Below, one piece after another: positions 7,056-15,680 of a stretch of 30,679 nucleotides of DNA. A program made the translations under genes and the position numbers. Each line of letters starts with the position of its first letter. The first letter of the stretch is position 1. Source of the stretch: a virus. Location: the IMG/VR virus record IMGVR_UViG_3300037587_000579, positions 1-30,679 of that record; one strand, given 5' to 3'. The notes under the pieces are model-generated. The model did no database searches and had not been told where the DNA came from. It worked only from the letters and a program-made list of their open reading frames with translations.

Positions 7056-7445
7056 ATGCCTATATGTCAATTTATACGAAGGAAAAACCGCAAAGTCTGC
7101 TTGGGTGATCTTGATACTTTAATCACTTTAGAAAACCGAGCTATCCAGGCACCTGAGTTTGACACGGTTGACTTTGAGGAAGAGTTCACCGCACCTAACC
7201 CGCCCGTGTGGGCTTTACTAGAGACGGTTAATGGTAAGACATTCTTTGACGGTGTATCGACCGAGCAAGACGTTACGGATTGGATTTATATTAGATTTGA
7301 CGTGACGGTTACTGCTGAGACATGGGTTAAACTGGATGACGGGAGCCGCCTAGATATATTGCGCGTTGAGAACTTGGATAGGCGATCAGAGTTTATGTTA
7401 CTACATTGCACTGATCGTGGTGACAAAGAGGCTAGTAAAGCATGA
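7056..7445 (+). CDS. Head-tail adaptor (SPP1 gp16-like)
   Basis: The 129-residue protein fits the phage head-tail joining family. It opens with L-G-D-L-D-T-L-I-T-L-E, then V-W-A-L-L-E-T-V-N-G-K. It continues W-I-Y-I-R-F-D-V-T-V and a terminal L-D-I-L-R-V-E-N-L-D-R-R-S-E-F with L-L-H-C-T. In the family this protein forms the stopper ring between connector and tail. GGAG lies about 11 bases before ATG 7056. The final codons overlap the next gene by 4 bases (ATGA), consistent with coupled expression of neck proteins. Confidence 0.85.
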   Translation: MPICQFIRRKNRKVCLGDLDTLITLENRAIQAPEFDTVDFEEEFTAPNPPVWALLETVNGKTFFDGVSTEQDVTDWIYIRFDVTVTAETWVKLDDGSRLDILRVENLDRRSEFMLLHCTDRGDKEASKA

Positions 7446-7912
7446 CCATTAAATTTAAATCAGACCGACAAAACGACCGAGTTTTTTTAGTTATCAAAGA
7501 CATTCCAAAGCTAACAAGGCGCGGCTTGCGCCAGGGCATGTTTAAAGTTGGCCATAGCCTTATTGCTGTTGCTAACCGAGAAATATTAAAAGGTGTCAAA
7601 ACAGGTATTGTTTATATACGGCGTGACAAAGCGGGTCGACGTCGAAGGCATTTATCCTCGGCACCTAGCGAAACTCACGCTAACAGAACTGGAACATTAC
7701 GCCGGTCATTGAGCTTTCAATTAAGGGGGTCAAGCGAAATTGAATTCGGTTATGGTGTTAGCAGTGGCAAAGAAGCACCAGACTACGCCAAGTTTGTTGA
7801 GTTTGGCACGACCAAGATGAAAGCGCGGCCGAGCTTACTTAACGCTTTAAATGCAGAGCAAGGTAACATGACACAACACTTTGAGAACGGTATCGATAAG
7901 GCTTTTAAATAA
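7442..7912 (+). CDS. HK97 gp10-like neck / tail completion protein
   Basis: The 156-residue protein carries the family's C-terminal signature D-Y-A-K-F-V-E-F-G-T-T-K-M-K-A-R-P-S-L. A basic middle (K-A-G-R-R-R-R-H-L) and R-T-G-T-L-R-R-S-L-S precede it. The HK97 gp10 family takes part in head-tail joining or tail completion. It overlaps the adaptor gene by 4 bases and the next gene by one base, matching the usual neck gene order. Confidence 0.87.
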   Translation: MTIKFKSDRQNDRVFLVIKDIPKLTRRGLRQGMFKVGHSLIAVANREILKGVKTGIVYIRRDKAGRRRRHLSSAPSETHANRTGTLRRSLSFQLRGSSEIEFGYGVSSGKEAPDYAKFVEFGTTKMKARPSLLNALNAEQGNMTQHFENGIDKAFK

Positions 7913-9000
7913 TGCGAGCAAAGGATTTTATCTTACAGCTATCAGTTAGACTGCCGGCATTGGTAGACGATTTTACGACTTCATTTTCCGTAAGCTCCCT
8001 AACGCGTAGCGGGACCACTGTTACCGCAACCACTACCACGGCTCACGGTTTAACCATTGGTAAATCAGTTAACGTTGTTGGCGCTCAAACGCCGATAGCT
8101 ATTACCAGCATTGATAGAGTTGGCATTGTTGCCACACTTGTTACCGGTGCCGACCATGATATGACCGAGGGCGCATTTACTACCGTTGAAATTAGCGGGG
8201 CAACTGAATCTGAATTTAATGGCACATTCACGCTGTTAAAAGTTAAAAACCGTCGCACAATCACATTTAAAGTTGCTGACAGTGGCCCAACAAGCTCAAC
8301 CGGCTCACCTTTGTTGTTAAATGGCTCAAGCCCTTTGCAAAGTTATAACGGGCTTCAAAAGGTCACAGCGGCACCAACAACAACAACATTTGAATATGAG
8401 ATCACCGATAGCACATTGTTTACCCCGGCGTCAGGAACGATAACCGCAAAAACCCAGCCAAGAATATCAGGCGCGGCGACTGACGAACGAGCCTTAGAGT
8501 CATATACCAGGCAGTCAGCCGATGATGCTTGGTTATACGTTGTAATGAATGATGCTGTTGCCAACAAAAGCCGGACCTTAGAAATTGACGGAACGGATAA
8601 CATTCAGCGCACAAACCACTTCAAGCAATTTTTAGCGCAGACAGTTAGCCTATTTGTGTTTATCCCTACGTCGGGTCAAATATCAGGTCGGAAGGCAATG
8701 GACCGGGCGCAGGAGTTATTCAAGCCAATATGCCAAAGCATCTTGTTTGCAAAGTTCGACAGCTTACTAGCAAGCGGCAAATACAATGCCCTAATGTTTA
8801 ATGAGCATGGCCTTCACGGATACAACACAGCCTTCTACATCCACCGCTACACATTTGAAATGCAGTTATTAATGGGCATTGATGATACAATTGGCGCTGA
8901 TGAAGACGTAGCCTTTAGAGATATTACGATGAATCAGGCTCACGATGTGGGTACTGGTGTTATTAACAGCGACATTGATTTGGACGACGAACCATTATGA
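7912..9000 (+). CDS. Tail terminator-like protein with nested beta-sandwich insertions
   Basis: The 362-residue protein is in the tail terminator / completion position, between the gp10-like gene and the sheath. Residues 1-25 and about 185-362 look like the tail protein, with A-D-D-A-W-L-Y-V-V-M-N-D, S-L-F-V-F-I-P and H-R-Y-T-F-E-M-Q-L-L. Between them lie about 150 residues of Thr/Gly-rich beta structure. Its outer unit has T-A-H-G-L and T-P-A-S-G-T-I-T-A (residues 27-60 and 144-180), and a second related unit (62-136) is inserted inside it. The same unit type appears twice in the baseplate J-like protein of this phage. The inserted units may decorate the virion. The terminator role is inferred from position. 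Confidence 0.75.
   Translation: MRAKDFILQLSVRLPALVDDFTTSFSVSSLTRSGTTVTATTTTAHGLTIGKSVNVVGAQTPIAITSIDRVGIVATLVTGADHDMTEGAFTTVEISGATESEFNGTFTLLKVKNRRTITFKVADSGPTSSTGSPLLLNGSSPLQSYNGLQKVTAAPTTTTFEYEITDSTLFTPASGTITAKTQPRISGAATDERALESYTRQSADDAWLYVVMNDAVANKSRTLEIDGTDNIQRTNHFKQFLAQTVSLFVFIPTSGQISGRKAMDRAQELFKPICQSILFAKFDSLLASGKYNALMFNEHGLHGYNTAFYIHRYTFEMQLLMGIDDTIGADEDVAFRDITMNQAHDVGTGVINSDIDLDDEPL
8095..8319 (+). repeat. Inner copy of the inserted beta-sandwich unit
   Basis: Residues 62-136 of the protein at 7912 read A-I-T-S-I-D-R-V-G, I-S-G-A-T-E-S-E-F-N-G and I-T-F-K-V-A-D-S-G. They align by eye with A-I-T-S-I-T-R-L-G, I-T-G-A-D-Q-V-D-Y-N and F-H-F-I-V-A-N-T-P in the baseplate J-like protein. 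The unit interrupts a related outer unit. Confidence 0.6.
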
Positions 9001-9179
9001 GACTAAAATTAAATCAGCCTATGGCCGGATATGAAGCAGGCCATACCGTAACTGTACAGGCAGACAGTTGTGGAGTACCATTAGAGAAGTTCTGGCGCCG
9101 ACGTCTTAAGGATGCCAAGATTGATAATTGCGTTGAGGTGGTTAAAGCCTCCAAGTCAAAACAGGAGAAAACTAAATGA
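8997..9179 (+). CDS. Small conserved tail-region protein (DUF2635-like)
   Basis: The 60-residue protein has a short beta start and the motif V-P-L-E-K-F-W-R-R-R-L-K-D-A, followed by V-E-V-V. This is the W-x-R-R-L-x-D pattern of the small DUF2635 proteins found just upstream of the tail sheath in Mu-like phages. It overlaps both neighbours by 4 bases (ATGA). Its molecular role is not known. Confidence 0.75.
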   Translation: MRLKLNQPMAGYEAGHTVTVQADSCGVPLEKFWRRRLKDAKIDNCVEVVKASKSKQEKTK

Positions 9180-10732
9180 CAACCACTATTCGCCAGCCAA
9201 AGGCCACGGTAAACATCGTCAACGCCTCTGCAACTGTCGGCAATACTGCACAAAAAATTCTATTCGTTGGCCAAAAGACCGCAGCAGGTTCTGCCACTGC
9301 TGGTGCGTTAGTTGAATCGATCTCTAACGGTGGCGCAGAAGATGCCCTATTTGGTCGCGATAGCATGTTAGCAACAATGATTCGCGCTAATAAGGTTCGT
9401 AACCAGCAAATACAAGTTGATGCAATCTCACTCGATGATGATGGATCGGGCGTTGACGCCACCGGCACTATTGCAGTGACGGGCACTGCTACTGAAGCGG
9501 GTACGCTGACGATTATCACCGGTTCGGAGCGAAACTTTAAATTTAGCGTTGCAGTCGCGGACACTGACACCGCCACAGCGGTCGGTGCTGCAATCGAAGC
9601 GGCAGTTAATGCTAACCTCGACGTACCGGTCACGGCGGCTAATGTAACCGGCACCGTAACGATGACAGCAATCAATGCCGGCACATACGGTAATAGTATT
9701 CCGATCGAAGTACGCGGAACGGTAGCAGGTATTAGCACTACAGTTACAGGCATGGCATCTGGCGCAACCGATCCGACTCTAACAGCTGTATTCGATGTAA
9801 TAGGCGACAAGCGATATCAAGCAATTGTATGGCCATATCCTAACGACACAGCCGAGCTAAGATCTTTACTTGATCCGCGATTTAATGCTGACGGTAAAGT
9901 TTTAGATGGTGTTGGCTTTACTGCCTTGGCTGATACGGTATCAAATCTAAAAGTTCTTGGTGCCGCATTGAACAGTCAAAGCCTGGTGATTATCGGTGAT
10001 CAAAAAGAAACCGAAACTAATTACTCAGGACCATCTATTGTTGAAATTCCGATGGTTATTGCTTCACAGTGGGCAGGTTTCCGAGGCTTACGGCTAGACA
10101 CGGACGGGTTTAGTGTTGCGGACTTGGTTATTACGGCCAATGGCCCTCTCGATAGCTTTGGCGGTCCCGCGTTGGCATCTAAGCCATATTTCAACACGCC
10201 ATTTGCCGAGCTCGTACCAATGCAAACGGGTCGCGGCTTTGACGATTCGGAAATTGAAGATCTAAAAGATGACGGCATTACGGTTATCGGCAACAACATC
10301 GCTAATAACACTGTTATCTCCGGTGAATATGTAACAACTTACAAAACTGATGTTGCTGGCAATCCTGATATAACATTTGGTTTCTTGAATTTCGTTGATA
10401 CTTCAAGTCAGGCGAGAGAATTTTTCTTTAACAATCTGCGAGCCCGTTTTGCTCAATCACGCTTAACTGAAGGTGATGTTATTAAAGGTCGCGACATGGC
10501 TAACGAGCAAGTTATCAGATCGTTCCTTAAGCGTTTGTATCAAGATCTAAGCGGGCCAGATTTTGTACTGCTAGAATCGGGTGAGGATGCGCTGAATTTC
10601 TTTAACGATAATGTAGTTATCACTATTGATAAAGCGCTAGGCAAAGTCACGATCCAAATGATTGTGCCATTGGTTACTCAAATTCGTGAAATCGCGGCGA
10701 CAATGAAAATCGCCTTTTCTACCACTTCATAG
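9176..10732 (+). CDS. Contractile tail sheath protein (Mu gpL-like)
   Basis: The 518-residue protein has GGAG 9 bases before ATG 9176. The opening A-Q-K-I-L-F-V-G-Q-K-T-A-A-G-S-A is typical of Mu-like sheaths. A variable beta domain (about 85-205) is rich in Thr/Ala/Gly. The conserved core then follows, with Y-Q-A-I-V-W-P-Y-P-N-D, a final R-D-M-A-N-E-Q-V-I-R-S-F-L-K and the end domain. Sheath subunits contract to drive the tube through the host envelope. The tail tube gene follows after 11 bases. This gene shows that the phage has a contractile tail. Confidence 0.94.
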   Translation: MTTTIRQPKATVNIVNASATVGNTAQKILFVGQKTAAGSATAGALVESISNGGAEDALFGRDSMLATMIRANKVRNQQIQVDAISLDDDGSGVDATGTIAVTGTATEAGTLTIITGSERNFKFSVAVADTDTATAVGAAIEAAVNANLDVPVTAANVTGTVTMTAINAGTYGNSIPIEVRGTVAGISTTVTGMASGATDPTLTAVFDVIGDKRYQAIVWPYPNDTAELRSLLDPRFNADGKVLDGVGFTALADTVSNLKVLGAALNSQSLVIIGDQKETETNYSGPSIVEIPMVIASQWAGFRGLRLDTDGFSVADLVITANGPLDSFGGPALASKPYFNTPFAELVPMQTGRGFDDSEIEDLKDDGITVIGNNIANNTVISGEYVTTYKTDVAGNPDITFGFLNFVDTSSQAREFFFNNLRARFAQSRLTEGDVIKGRDMANEQVIRSFLKRLYQDLSGPDFVLLESGEDALNFFNDNVVITIDKALGKVTIQMIVPLVTQIREIAATMKIAFSTTS

Positions 10733-10743
10733 GAGGTTAGGCA

Positions 10744-11133
10744 ATGGCCGACCAATTAAATAACGTTGCCATATTGGTAAACAATGACATCATCGCCTAT
10801 GAGGCCAACACGCTCTCGTATGCCGATGGATTCGGCGAATTCAATGTGCGAAACGCCGTCGTTGGTGGCGGTCAAACAGAACAGATATTTTCTGAAGATT
10901 TAGCCACGAAATTCGGTATGGTTAAATTCTCTTTACCATCAACTGAAGACAGTGCAAAGTTAGTTCGTGAGTGGAAAAATAACCGTAATAATAACGTGGT
11001 TGAAATAATGTCGGCTACTGGCGGCAATTTCACTCGCATCTTTACTCAAGCATCGATTCAGGGCGATCCTGAAGTCAGCCTATCTACTGATGGCAATGTT
11101 GAGATAGAGTTTAGATCTAATCAAGCGCAATAA
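10744..11133 (+). CDS. Tail tube protein (Mu gpM-like)
   Basis: The 129-residue protein has a near-perfect AGGAGG 7 bases before ATG 10744, as expected for an abundant product. It follows the sheath directly. It has the beta-rich layout of contractile tail tube proteins: N-N-V-A-I-L-V-N-N-D, a middle F-G-M-V-K-F-S-L-P-S-T, and V-E-I-E-F-R-S near the end. It forms the inner tube. A GC-rich hairpin lies just after the stop. Confidence 0.88.
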   Translation: MADQLNNVAILVNNDIIAYEANTLSYADGFGEFNVRNAVVGGGQTEQIFSEDLATKFGMVKFSLPSTEDSAKLVREWKNNRNNNVVEIMSATGGNFTRIFTQASIQGDPEVSLSTDGNVEIEFRSNQAQ

Positions 11134-11138
11134 TTAAC

Positions 11139-11158
11139 GGGGCTTATGCCCCAACTTT
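11139..11158 (+). terminator. Hairpin after the tail tube gene (attenuator or weak terminator)
   Basis: GGGGC-TTAT-GCCCC (11139-11152) is followed by AACTTTC. The T run is short, so it may only reduce read-through or protect the tube mRNA 3' end. It contains the ATG at 11146 in its loop, which argues against that ATG as a start. Confidence 0.4.
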
Positions 11159-11175
11159 CTATCGAGGCCAAAAAA

Positions 11176-11631
11176 ATGAAAGAAGTCACAGAAATAACTT
11201 ATGAGCTAAAAAGTCAGTTTGAATATGCATTTAAAGGTGACATGCGTGACGCGGCATTCATTACTCTTAGTGCGCCCACCGTTGAAAACATTGGCTATAT
11301 CGCAAAGTTAAAACAGGGCTTTATGAAAGCGATCTCCAGTCAAACTCAAGAAACAACCCCCGATTCGAGCGACAAACAATCTGGTGGCTTTGAAGATTTG
11401 ACCGGCGATATGATTATGGCAATGCTGTCAATGTCCGATATTGATTACGCTGCTTATATGCAAACAGCAAGAGCTACCTTTTTAGATTCGGGAATTGCTC
11501 TAATCGATGGCGAGGAACCGCTCAAAAAAGGGTTAATCTCAAAGATGTCTGTCAGCGATCTCGAAGGCATGACCGGTGAATATTTAAAAGTTTTTATCCT
11601 TACGTCTGCATTGGAGATGATGAAGGCGTAA
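11176..11631 (+). CDS. Tail assembly chaperone, short form (gpG/E-like)
   Basis: The start at ATG 11176 is preferred over 11146, because 11146 lies in the loop of a hairpin and has no ribosome site, whereas GAGG precedes 11176. The product is about 151 residues and helical, with a central Gln/Ser/Asp-rich linker. It ends L-K-V-F-I-L-T-S-A-L-E-M-M-K-A. Between tail tube and tape measure, phages encode two overlapping chaperones that coat the tape measure during tail assembly. A slippery TTTAAAA at 11583 and an open -1 frame downstream fit that arrangement. Family assignment rests mainly on this genetic architecture. Confidence 0.85.
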   Translation: MKEVTEITYELKSQFEYAFKGDMRDAAFITLSAPTVENIGYIAKLKQGFMKAISSQTQETTPDSSDKQSGGFEDLTGDMIMAMLSMSDIDYAAYMQTARATFLDSGIALIDGEEPLKKGLISKMSVSDLEGMTGEYLKVFILTSALEMMKA

Positions 11632-11795
11632 TTTATAGTAAAGCCGTTCGCTTGATGTCGTTTTTTGAGGGGGCGGTAAGCTACAAAGATATTAAAACAA
11701 TGCCTTTGCCTGAGCTATTTGCATTACAGGAAGAGGCAAACGCCATTAGTAAAGAGCGTGATAACGAAATGAAGAGGTCGAGAAGTGGCAAATAA
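11176..11795 (+). CDS. Tail assembly chaperone, -1 frameshift long form (gpGT/E'-like)
   Basis: At T-TTA-AAA (11583-11589), in phase with the zero frame, a -1 slip enters a frame open to TAA 11793-11795. The extension reads through I-Y-S-K-A-V-R-L-M-S-F-F-E-G-A, then M-P-L-P-E-L-F-A-L-Q-E-E-A-N-A and a basic end. This second part has no good start of its own. It overlaps the tape measure start by 11 bases, as is usual for this gene pair. Predicted length is about 206 residues. Frameshifting is inferred from the site and the open frame; it is well known at this locus in other tailed phages. Confidence 0.75.
11583..11589 (+). promoter_or_regulatory. Programmed -1 ribosomal frameshift slippery site
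   Basis: TTTAAAA is read as T-TTA-AAA in the zero frame, a canonical X-XXY-YYZ heptamer. It is 39 bases before the zero-frame stop. The -1 frame is open on both sides of the shift until 11795. No clear downstream pseudoknot was identified by eye. Confidence 0.7.
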
Positions 11796-13338
11796 AGTTA
11801 GTTTTATAATTCAGCTTCAAAACCGATTTTCGAGAAAAGCGGAACAAATTCGCAGAGCAGTCGGCGGAATGGTCGGCGGCTTCAGTAAGCTTGATCGAAA
11901 AATAAAGAAGACAGGGATAAAATTAAAGCAATTAGGTAAGCAAGCTAAAGCCACCGGCGGCAAACTTACCGAGTTAGGTAAAAATCTAACAGCTCGCATG
12001 ACGGTTCCTTTGGCGGCATTTGGTACCGTAGCTCTGGTGCAATCAGCCAAGCTTGAAACCTTGGCTACATCTTTCGAGACAATGACCGGCAGCGCTGAAA
12101 AGGGCCAAGAGTTATTGTCTAAATTAGTGCAATTCACAGCTACTACCCCATTCCAGCTTGAAGGAGTTGCCAAAGCAACTAAAACCTTACTCGCATTTAA
12201 AGTGCCCCTTAATGACATGCTACCAACACTAAGAATGTTGGGTGACATTGCAGCCGGTACGGATGCTCCACTATCAGATATAGCTCAAATTTTTGGTAAA
12301 GCTCGAGCAAAGGGCAAGTTAATGACTGAGGAGTTGTTACAACTCGCAGAGCGTGGCATACCAATCATCGATTTGTTGGCAAATAAATTTAATCTATCAA
12401 AAGCCGAAATATTCAAACTAGCGTCGCAATCAAAAATTAGTTTCAAAGTCATGGAAGACGCCCTGGGCGATATGACATCTAAGGGCGGGATATTCTTTGA
12501 CCAAACAAAACGCCAGTCTGCGACATTGTCTGGTTTATTTTCAACGCTAAAAGATAATATAACTTTAACGTCAGGAGTGTTTGGCGACATTATTGTTGAT
12601 GTTTTCGGGCTTAAAGATGGCCTTGGTGGCTTAAGTGAATTTTTTAATGAATTAAGAACGGATATCCGAAACTTCGCAAAAGAGCAGCCAGGTATAACAA
12701 AACTAATCGCCGTGATCGTTGGTTTAGTTGCGATACTAGGCCCGGTCTTAATAGTGGTTGGTCAAATATTTGTAGCGTTTGGCGCTTTAACCTTTGCCAG
12801 TGGTGTGCTTGGGATTTCGTTTAGCGCAATGATTATACCAGTATTATTTGTTATCGCTGCCATTGGGCTTTTAATAACAGCCGGTGTTTTGATTGTTAAA
12901 AACTGGGATGACATTAAAGAAGGGGCCAGATTGCTTTGGAGAGATGTCTCAGGGTTTTTCTCTAACCTGTGGAATGATATAAAAAATGGCGCTTTAGGTC
13001 TTGTTAATTCATTTACTACTTTCTTCGATGGAATAATCACATCGGCAGTTAGTTTTGGTAGCGATCTGATTGACACGGTTATGGCCCCAATAAACTTTTT
13101 AACCAATAAGATCTCAGGATTAGGAAGTAGCATTTCTAATGTTGGGACAGAAATAGCATCGTTCTTTTCTTTTGGTGAAACAGAGATTAAGTCTAGTCAA
13201 AGCGTAACTCAAAAGTCACAAACTGATATAAATGTAAATTTACGCGCGCCAGCCGGTATAATCGAGTCAGTTAAGAGTAAAACAATTGGCAATCGTGCCG
13301 GGCTAAATACCGGCGTTAATATGGTGATGGCAAGATAA
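11785..13338 (+). CDS. Tail tape measure protein
   Basis: The 517-residue protein starts at GTG 11785 after GAAGAGG. The basic helical N-terminus is followed by a tape-measure domain (about 95-265) with T-M-T-G-S-A-E-K-G, T-T-P-F-Q-L-E-G-V and L-A-E-R-G-I-P-I-I-D-L-L. Hydrophobic membrane-like helices come next (about 305-370). A Ser/Gly-rich tail ends N-R-A-G-L-N-T-G-V-N-M. It sets tail length and probably helps DNA cross the inner membrane. It is short for its kind and so predicts a short tail. Its stop overlaps the next start (TAATG). Confidence 0.9.
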   Translation: MANKVSFIIQLQNRFSRKAEQIRRAVGGMVGGFSKLDRKIKKTGIKLKQLGKQAKATGGKLTELGKNLTARMTVPLAAFGTVALVQSAKLETLATSFETMTGSAEKGQELLSKLVQFTATTPFQLEGVAKATKTLLAFKVPLNDMLPTLRMLGDIAAGTDAPLSDIAQIFGKARAKGKLMTEELLQLAERGIPIIDLLANKFNLSKAEIFKLASQSKISFKVMEDALGDMTSKGGIFFDQTKRQSATLSGLFSTLKDNITLTSGVFGDIIVDVFGLKDGLGGLSEFFNELRTDIRNFAKEQPGITKLIAVIVGLVAILGPVLIVVGQIFVAFGALTFASGVLGISFSAMIIPVLFVIAAIGLLITAGVLIVKNWDDIKEGARLLWRDVSGFFSNLWNDIKNGALGLVNSFTTFFDGIITSAVSFGSDLIDTVMAPINFLTNKISGLGSSISNVGTEIASFFSFGETEIKSSQSVTQKSQTDINVNLRAPAGIIESVKSKTIGNRAGLNTGVNMVMAR

Positions 13339-14564
13339 TGGCAGATTCAACACGTATCATCGATGGGTTTTTTAAAGGCGTCCCGATCAGGATTGATTCG
13401 GGATCGGTTAACGGCGGCCGCAAAACGGTCAAGCACGAATTCCCAAATCGCGATACGCAAACAATTGAAGACCAAGGGCTAAAACCTAGAACTTATAACC
13501 TGCAAATTGTTATCGCCCCGAGAACAACCACTTCCGGCGGCATCACCAATACCCGACAGGGCTACTTTGAGTACCGTGACTCAATCATTGCTGTCATAGA
13601 GAGCAAAGGTAAAGGCGAGTTAATACACCCTCTATATGGTCGCATTGAGAATGTTAAAGCGACAACGTATAGCATTAACGAAGACTTTACCGACTTTGGC
13701 CGATCTCGTTTGAATGTTACTTTTGAAATTTCGAGCGATACCGGGATCCCCCGGCAGACCATTACGGCACTATCTCAGTTAACCCAGTCAAACGACGAAG
13801 TTATCGACGCTGTTGTGGATGATATAACTTTAAACTTCGAAGTATTAACTAAGTTTAGAGATAACTTTGCTGACGCCATAGATAAGGTGAACGAGATAAT
13901 CGACGCTGTGAAAGAGGCTACTGCTTTTGTTGGCGCAATAGTAGGTCAAATTAATGAATTTGCTAGCCTTATTGGTAGGGTTGCTGACGCTGTTGTGGCC
14001 TTGATTAGCCTCCCTGGTCAACTCGCTGATGCTATTAAAAATATATTTTCTAGTATCAATGGGCTATTTGGAACCGTAGAAAATGCAGCTGAGGCTTTTA
14101 AGGCATTGTTTGATTTTGGCGGAAACGATGAGGATGAAATACTTCCAACAACAGCCGGTAGAATTCAGAGAAAGAAAAACCGTGCAGTATTGAACGGCTC
14201 TATTAATGCCTTGGCTTTATCTTATGCATACCTTAACGTTTCACAAATAACCTTTGGCAACGTTCGTGAAATTGAAGAGGCCGCTGACGAACTGGAGGTT
14301 CAATATCAACGAGTGGCAGTATCAGGATCGTCTAATGAGGTGATCTCTGCGGTTACTGACATGCGAGTAATAGTTCAACAATTTTTTGACGAGCAGAAAA
14401 TTACACTCAAACAGATCATTGAAGTGAACGTTTATACTATTCCGGCCAGGGTGTTGAGTTTTCAATACTACGCTGAATCGACTAGCGCGACACAGATCCT
14501 AGAGTTGAATGGTATAACCGACGTTTCATTTGTCGATGGGACAGTGGAGATCGTAACAGCATGA
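13338..14564 (+). CDS. Baseplate / DNA circularisation protein N-like (Mu gpN)
   Basis: The 408-residue protein opens with a DNA-circularisation N-like domain: F-F-K-G-V-P-I-R-I-D-S-G, G-G-R-K-T-V-K-H-E-F-P and Y-N-L-Q-I-V-I near residue 50. A long helical and hydrophobic middle (about 150-250) follows, then a terminal domain with V-N-V-Y-T-I-P-A-R-V. In Mu, gpN sits between tape measure and gpP and is part of the baseplate hub or tail tip; the 'DNA circularisation' name is historical. The order tape measure-gpN-gpP is conserved here. It overlaps both neighbours. Confidence 0.85.
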   Translation: MADSTRIIDGFFKGVPIRIDSGSVNGGRKTVKHEFPNRDTQTIEDQGLKPRTYNLQIVIAPRTTTSGGITNTRQGYFEYRDSIIAVIESKGKGELIHPLYGRIENVKATTYSINEDFTDFGRSRLNVTFEISSDTGIPRQTITALSQLTQSNDEVIDAVVDDITLNFEVLTKFRDNFADAIDKVNEIIDAVKEATAFVGAIVGQINEFASLIGRVADAVVALISLPGQLADAIKNIFSSINGLFGTVENAAEAFKALFDFGGNDEDEILPTTAGRIQRKKNRAVLNGSINALALSYAYLNVSQITFGNVREIEEAADELEVQYQRVAVSGSSNEVISAVTDMRVIVQQFFDEQKITLKQIIEVNVYTIPARVLSFQYYAESTSATQILELNGITDVSFVDGTVEIVTA

Positions 14565-15679
14565 CCATGCTTCTCGAGGTAAATGGCGTTCAATACGATA
14601 ACTTTACAGCGGCTAGTTGTGAGATTCGCCTTGATGCGCTATCAAATACATTCAGCTTTGAAGCTGTTGCGGCCGATGGCGTGGCGTTGCCATTTAAAGG
14701 CGGTGAAGCCTGCCGAGTTATTGTTAATAACAACCCTGTCTTAACCGGGTTTATTGAGGTAGTAGAGGTTAATTATAACGCATCTGAACATACAATTAGA
14801 ACGCAGGGCCGCGATAAAACTGGCGACCTATTAGATAGCAATCTCAGCGGCTTTGAACTCCGTGGTGAATCTCTCACGCTAAAACAAATTATTGAGAAGG
14901 CAATCGATGATATTAGCGGTCCTGACATTAGCGCAAAAAATAAGATAAAAGTCATTGAAGAGGTTAAGACAGATAAATTTAACCCCGCAGAAGATGTTGT
15001 TTCAGCAGAACCGGGAATGAACGCATTTGATTTTCTTGAAAAATACAGCCGTAAACGCCAAGTTTTATTAACTTCAAATAGCGATGGAAATATTGTAATA
15101 ACCAGCGGATCAGCTGAAACAGCTCTAGGCAGCATACAGCACATTATTGGCGCATCAGATAACAACGTACTTGCTAGTTCATTTAGTTTTGATACGACGG
15201 GGCGGTTTAATATTTATAAATTTGCCTCACAACTAAACCCCTTCGCTCTGAATCTTGCCGGTGACACTGGCCTCGATTCGGTAGTGGATCAGAGCGGAGG
15301 GGTAACCGATCCCAATGTTCGAATAGGCCGCCAGCTAATATTAATAGCCGAGGCTCCAAATTCAGATGATCAGAACGAATCTCGGGCCAAGTGGGAGGCT
15401 AATATTAGAAAAGCCAGAGGCCTAGTTTATTCGGTTACGGTGCCGAGTTATCAAGTTGATCCAACCGACACCAGCTCTGAACTTTGGCAGATAAACAAAC
15501 TTTATCAAATTGTCGATGATTACCTTGGTAAGTCTGAGCCTATGCTATGTAATTCGGTCACATTTACTCTAGATAATGACGGTGGTGAATTAACCTCCCT
15601 ATCATTTGTTGATCAAAAAGCTTACAGTTTAGATCTAGAAAAACCACAAACAAGCAAAACAGCGGGATTGATATTCTGA
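14561..15679 (+). CDS. Baseplate hub protein (Mu gpP / gp44-like)
   Basis: The 372-residue protein follows gpN with an ATGA overlap. It has the hub layout: a beta start with E-V-N-G-V-Q-Y, then V-L-T-G-F-I-E-V-V-E-V-N-Y and T-Q-G-R-D-K-T-G-D-L-L-D-S. This last string is typical of the gp27/gp44 hub family. Further on are E-P-G-M-N-A-F-D-F-L-E-K and the end part. Three copies would form the hub on which the spike sits, and the spike gene follows at 15681. Confidence 0.9.
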   Translation: MTMLLEVNGVQYDNFTAASCEIRLDALSNTFSFEAVAADGVALPFKGGEACRVIVNNNPVLTGFIEVVEVNYNASEHTIRTQGRDKTGDLLDSNLSGFELRGESLTLKQIIEKAIDDISGPDISAKNKIKVIEEVKTDKFNPAEDVVSAEPGMNAFDFLEKYSRKRQVLLTSNSDGNIVITSGSAETALGSIQHIIGASDNNVLASSFSFDTTGRFNIYKFASQLNPFALNLAGDTGLDSVVDQSGGVTDPNVRIGRQLILIAEAPNSDDQNESRAKWEANIRKARGLVYSVTVPSYQVDPTDTSSELWQINKLYQIVDDYLGKSEPMLCNSVTFTLDNDGGELTSLSFVDQKAYSLDLEKPQTSKTAGLIF

Positions 15680-15680
15680 T

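Noticed and set aside
9172-9810. Long minus-strand frame opposite the sheath gene (212 codons)
   Set aside because: Low-complexity Val/Ala/Ser/Pro composition typical of a shadow of a Thr/Ala-rich gene; no domain, repeat or ribosome site seen.
11146-11175. ATG at 11146 as the tail chaperone start
   Set aside because: It sits in the loop of the GGGGC/GCCCC hairpin and has no ribosome site; ATG 11176 follows GAGG.
12762-13133. Minus-strand frame opposite the tape measure membrane region
   Set aside because: Antisense of hydrophobic helices; no ribosome site or motif.
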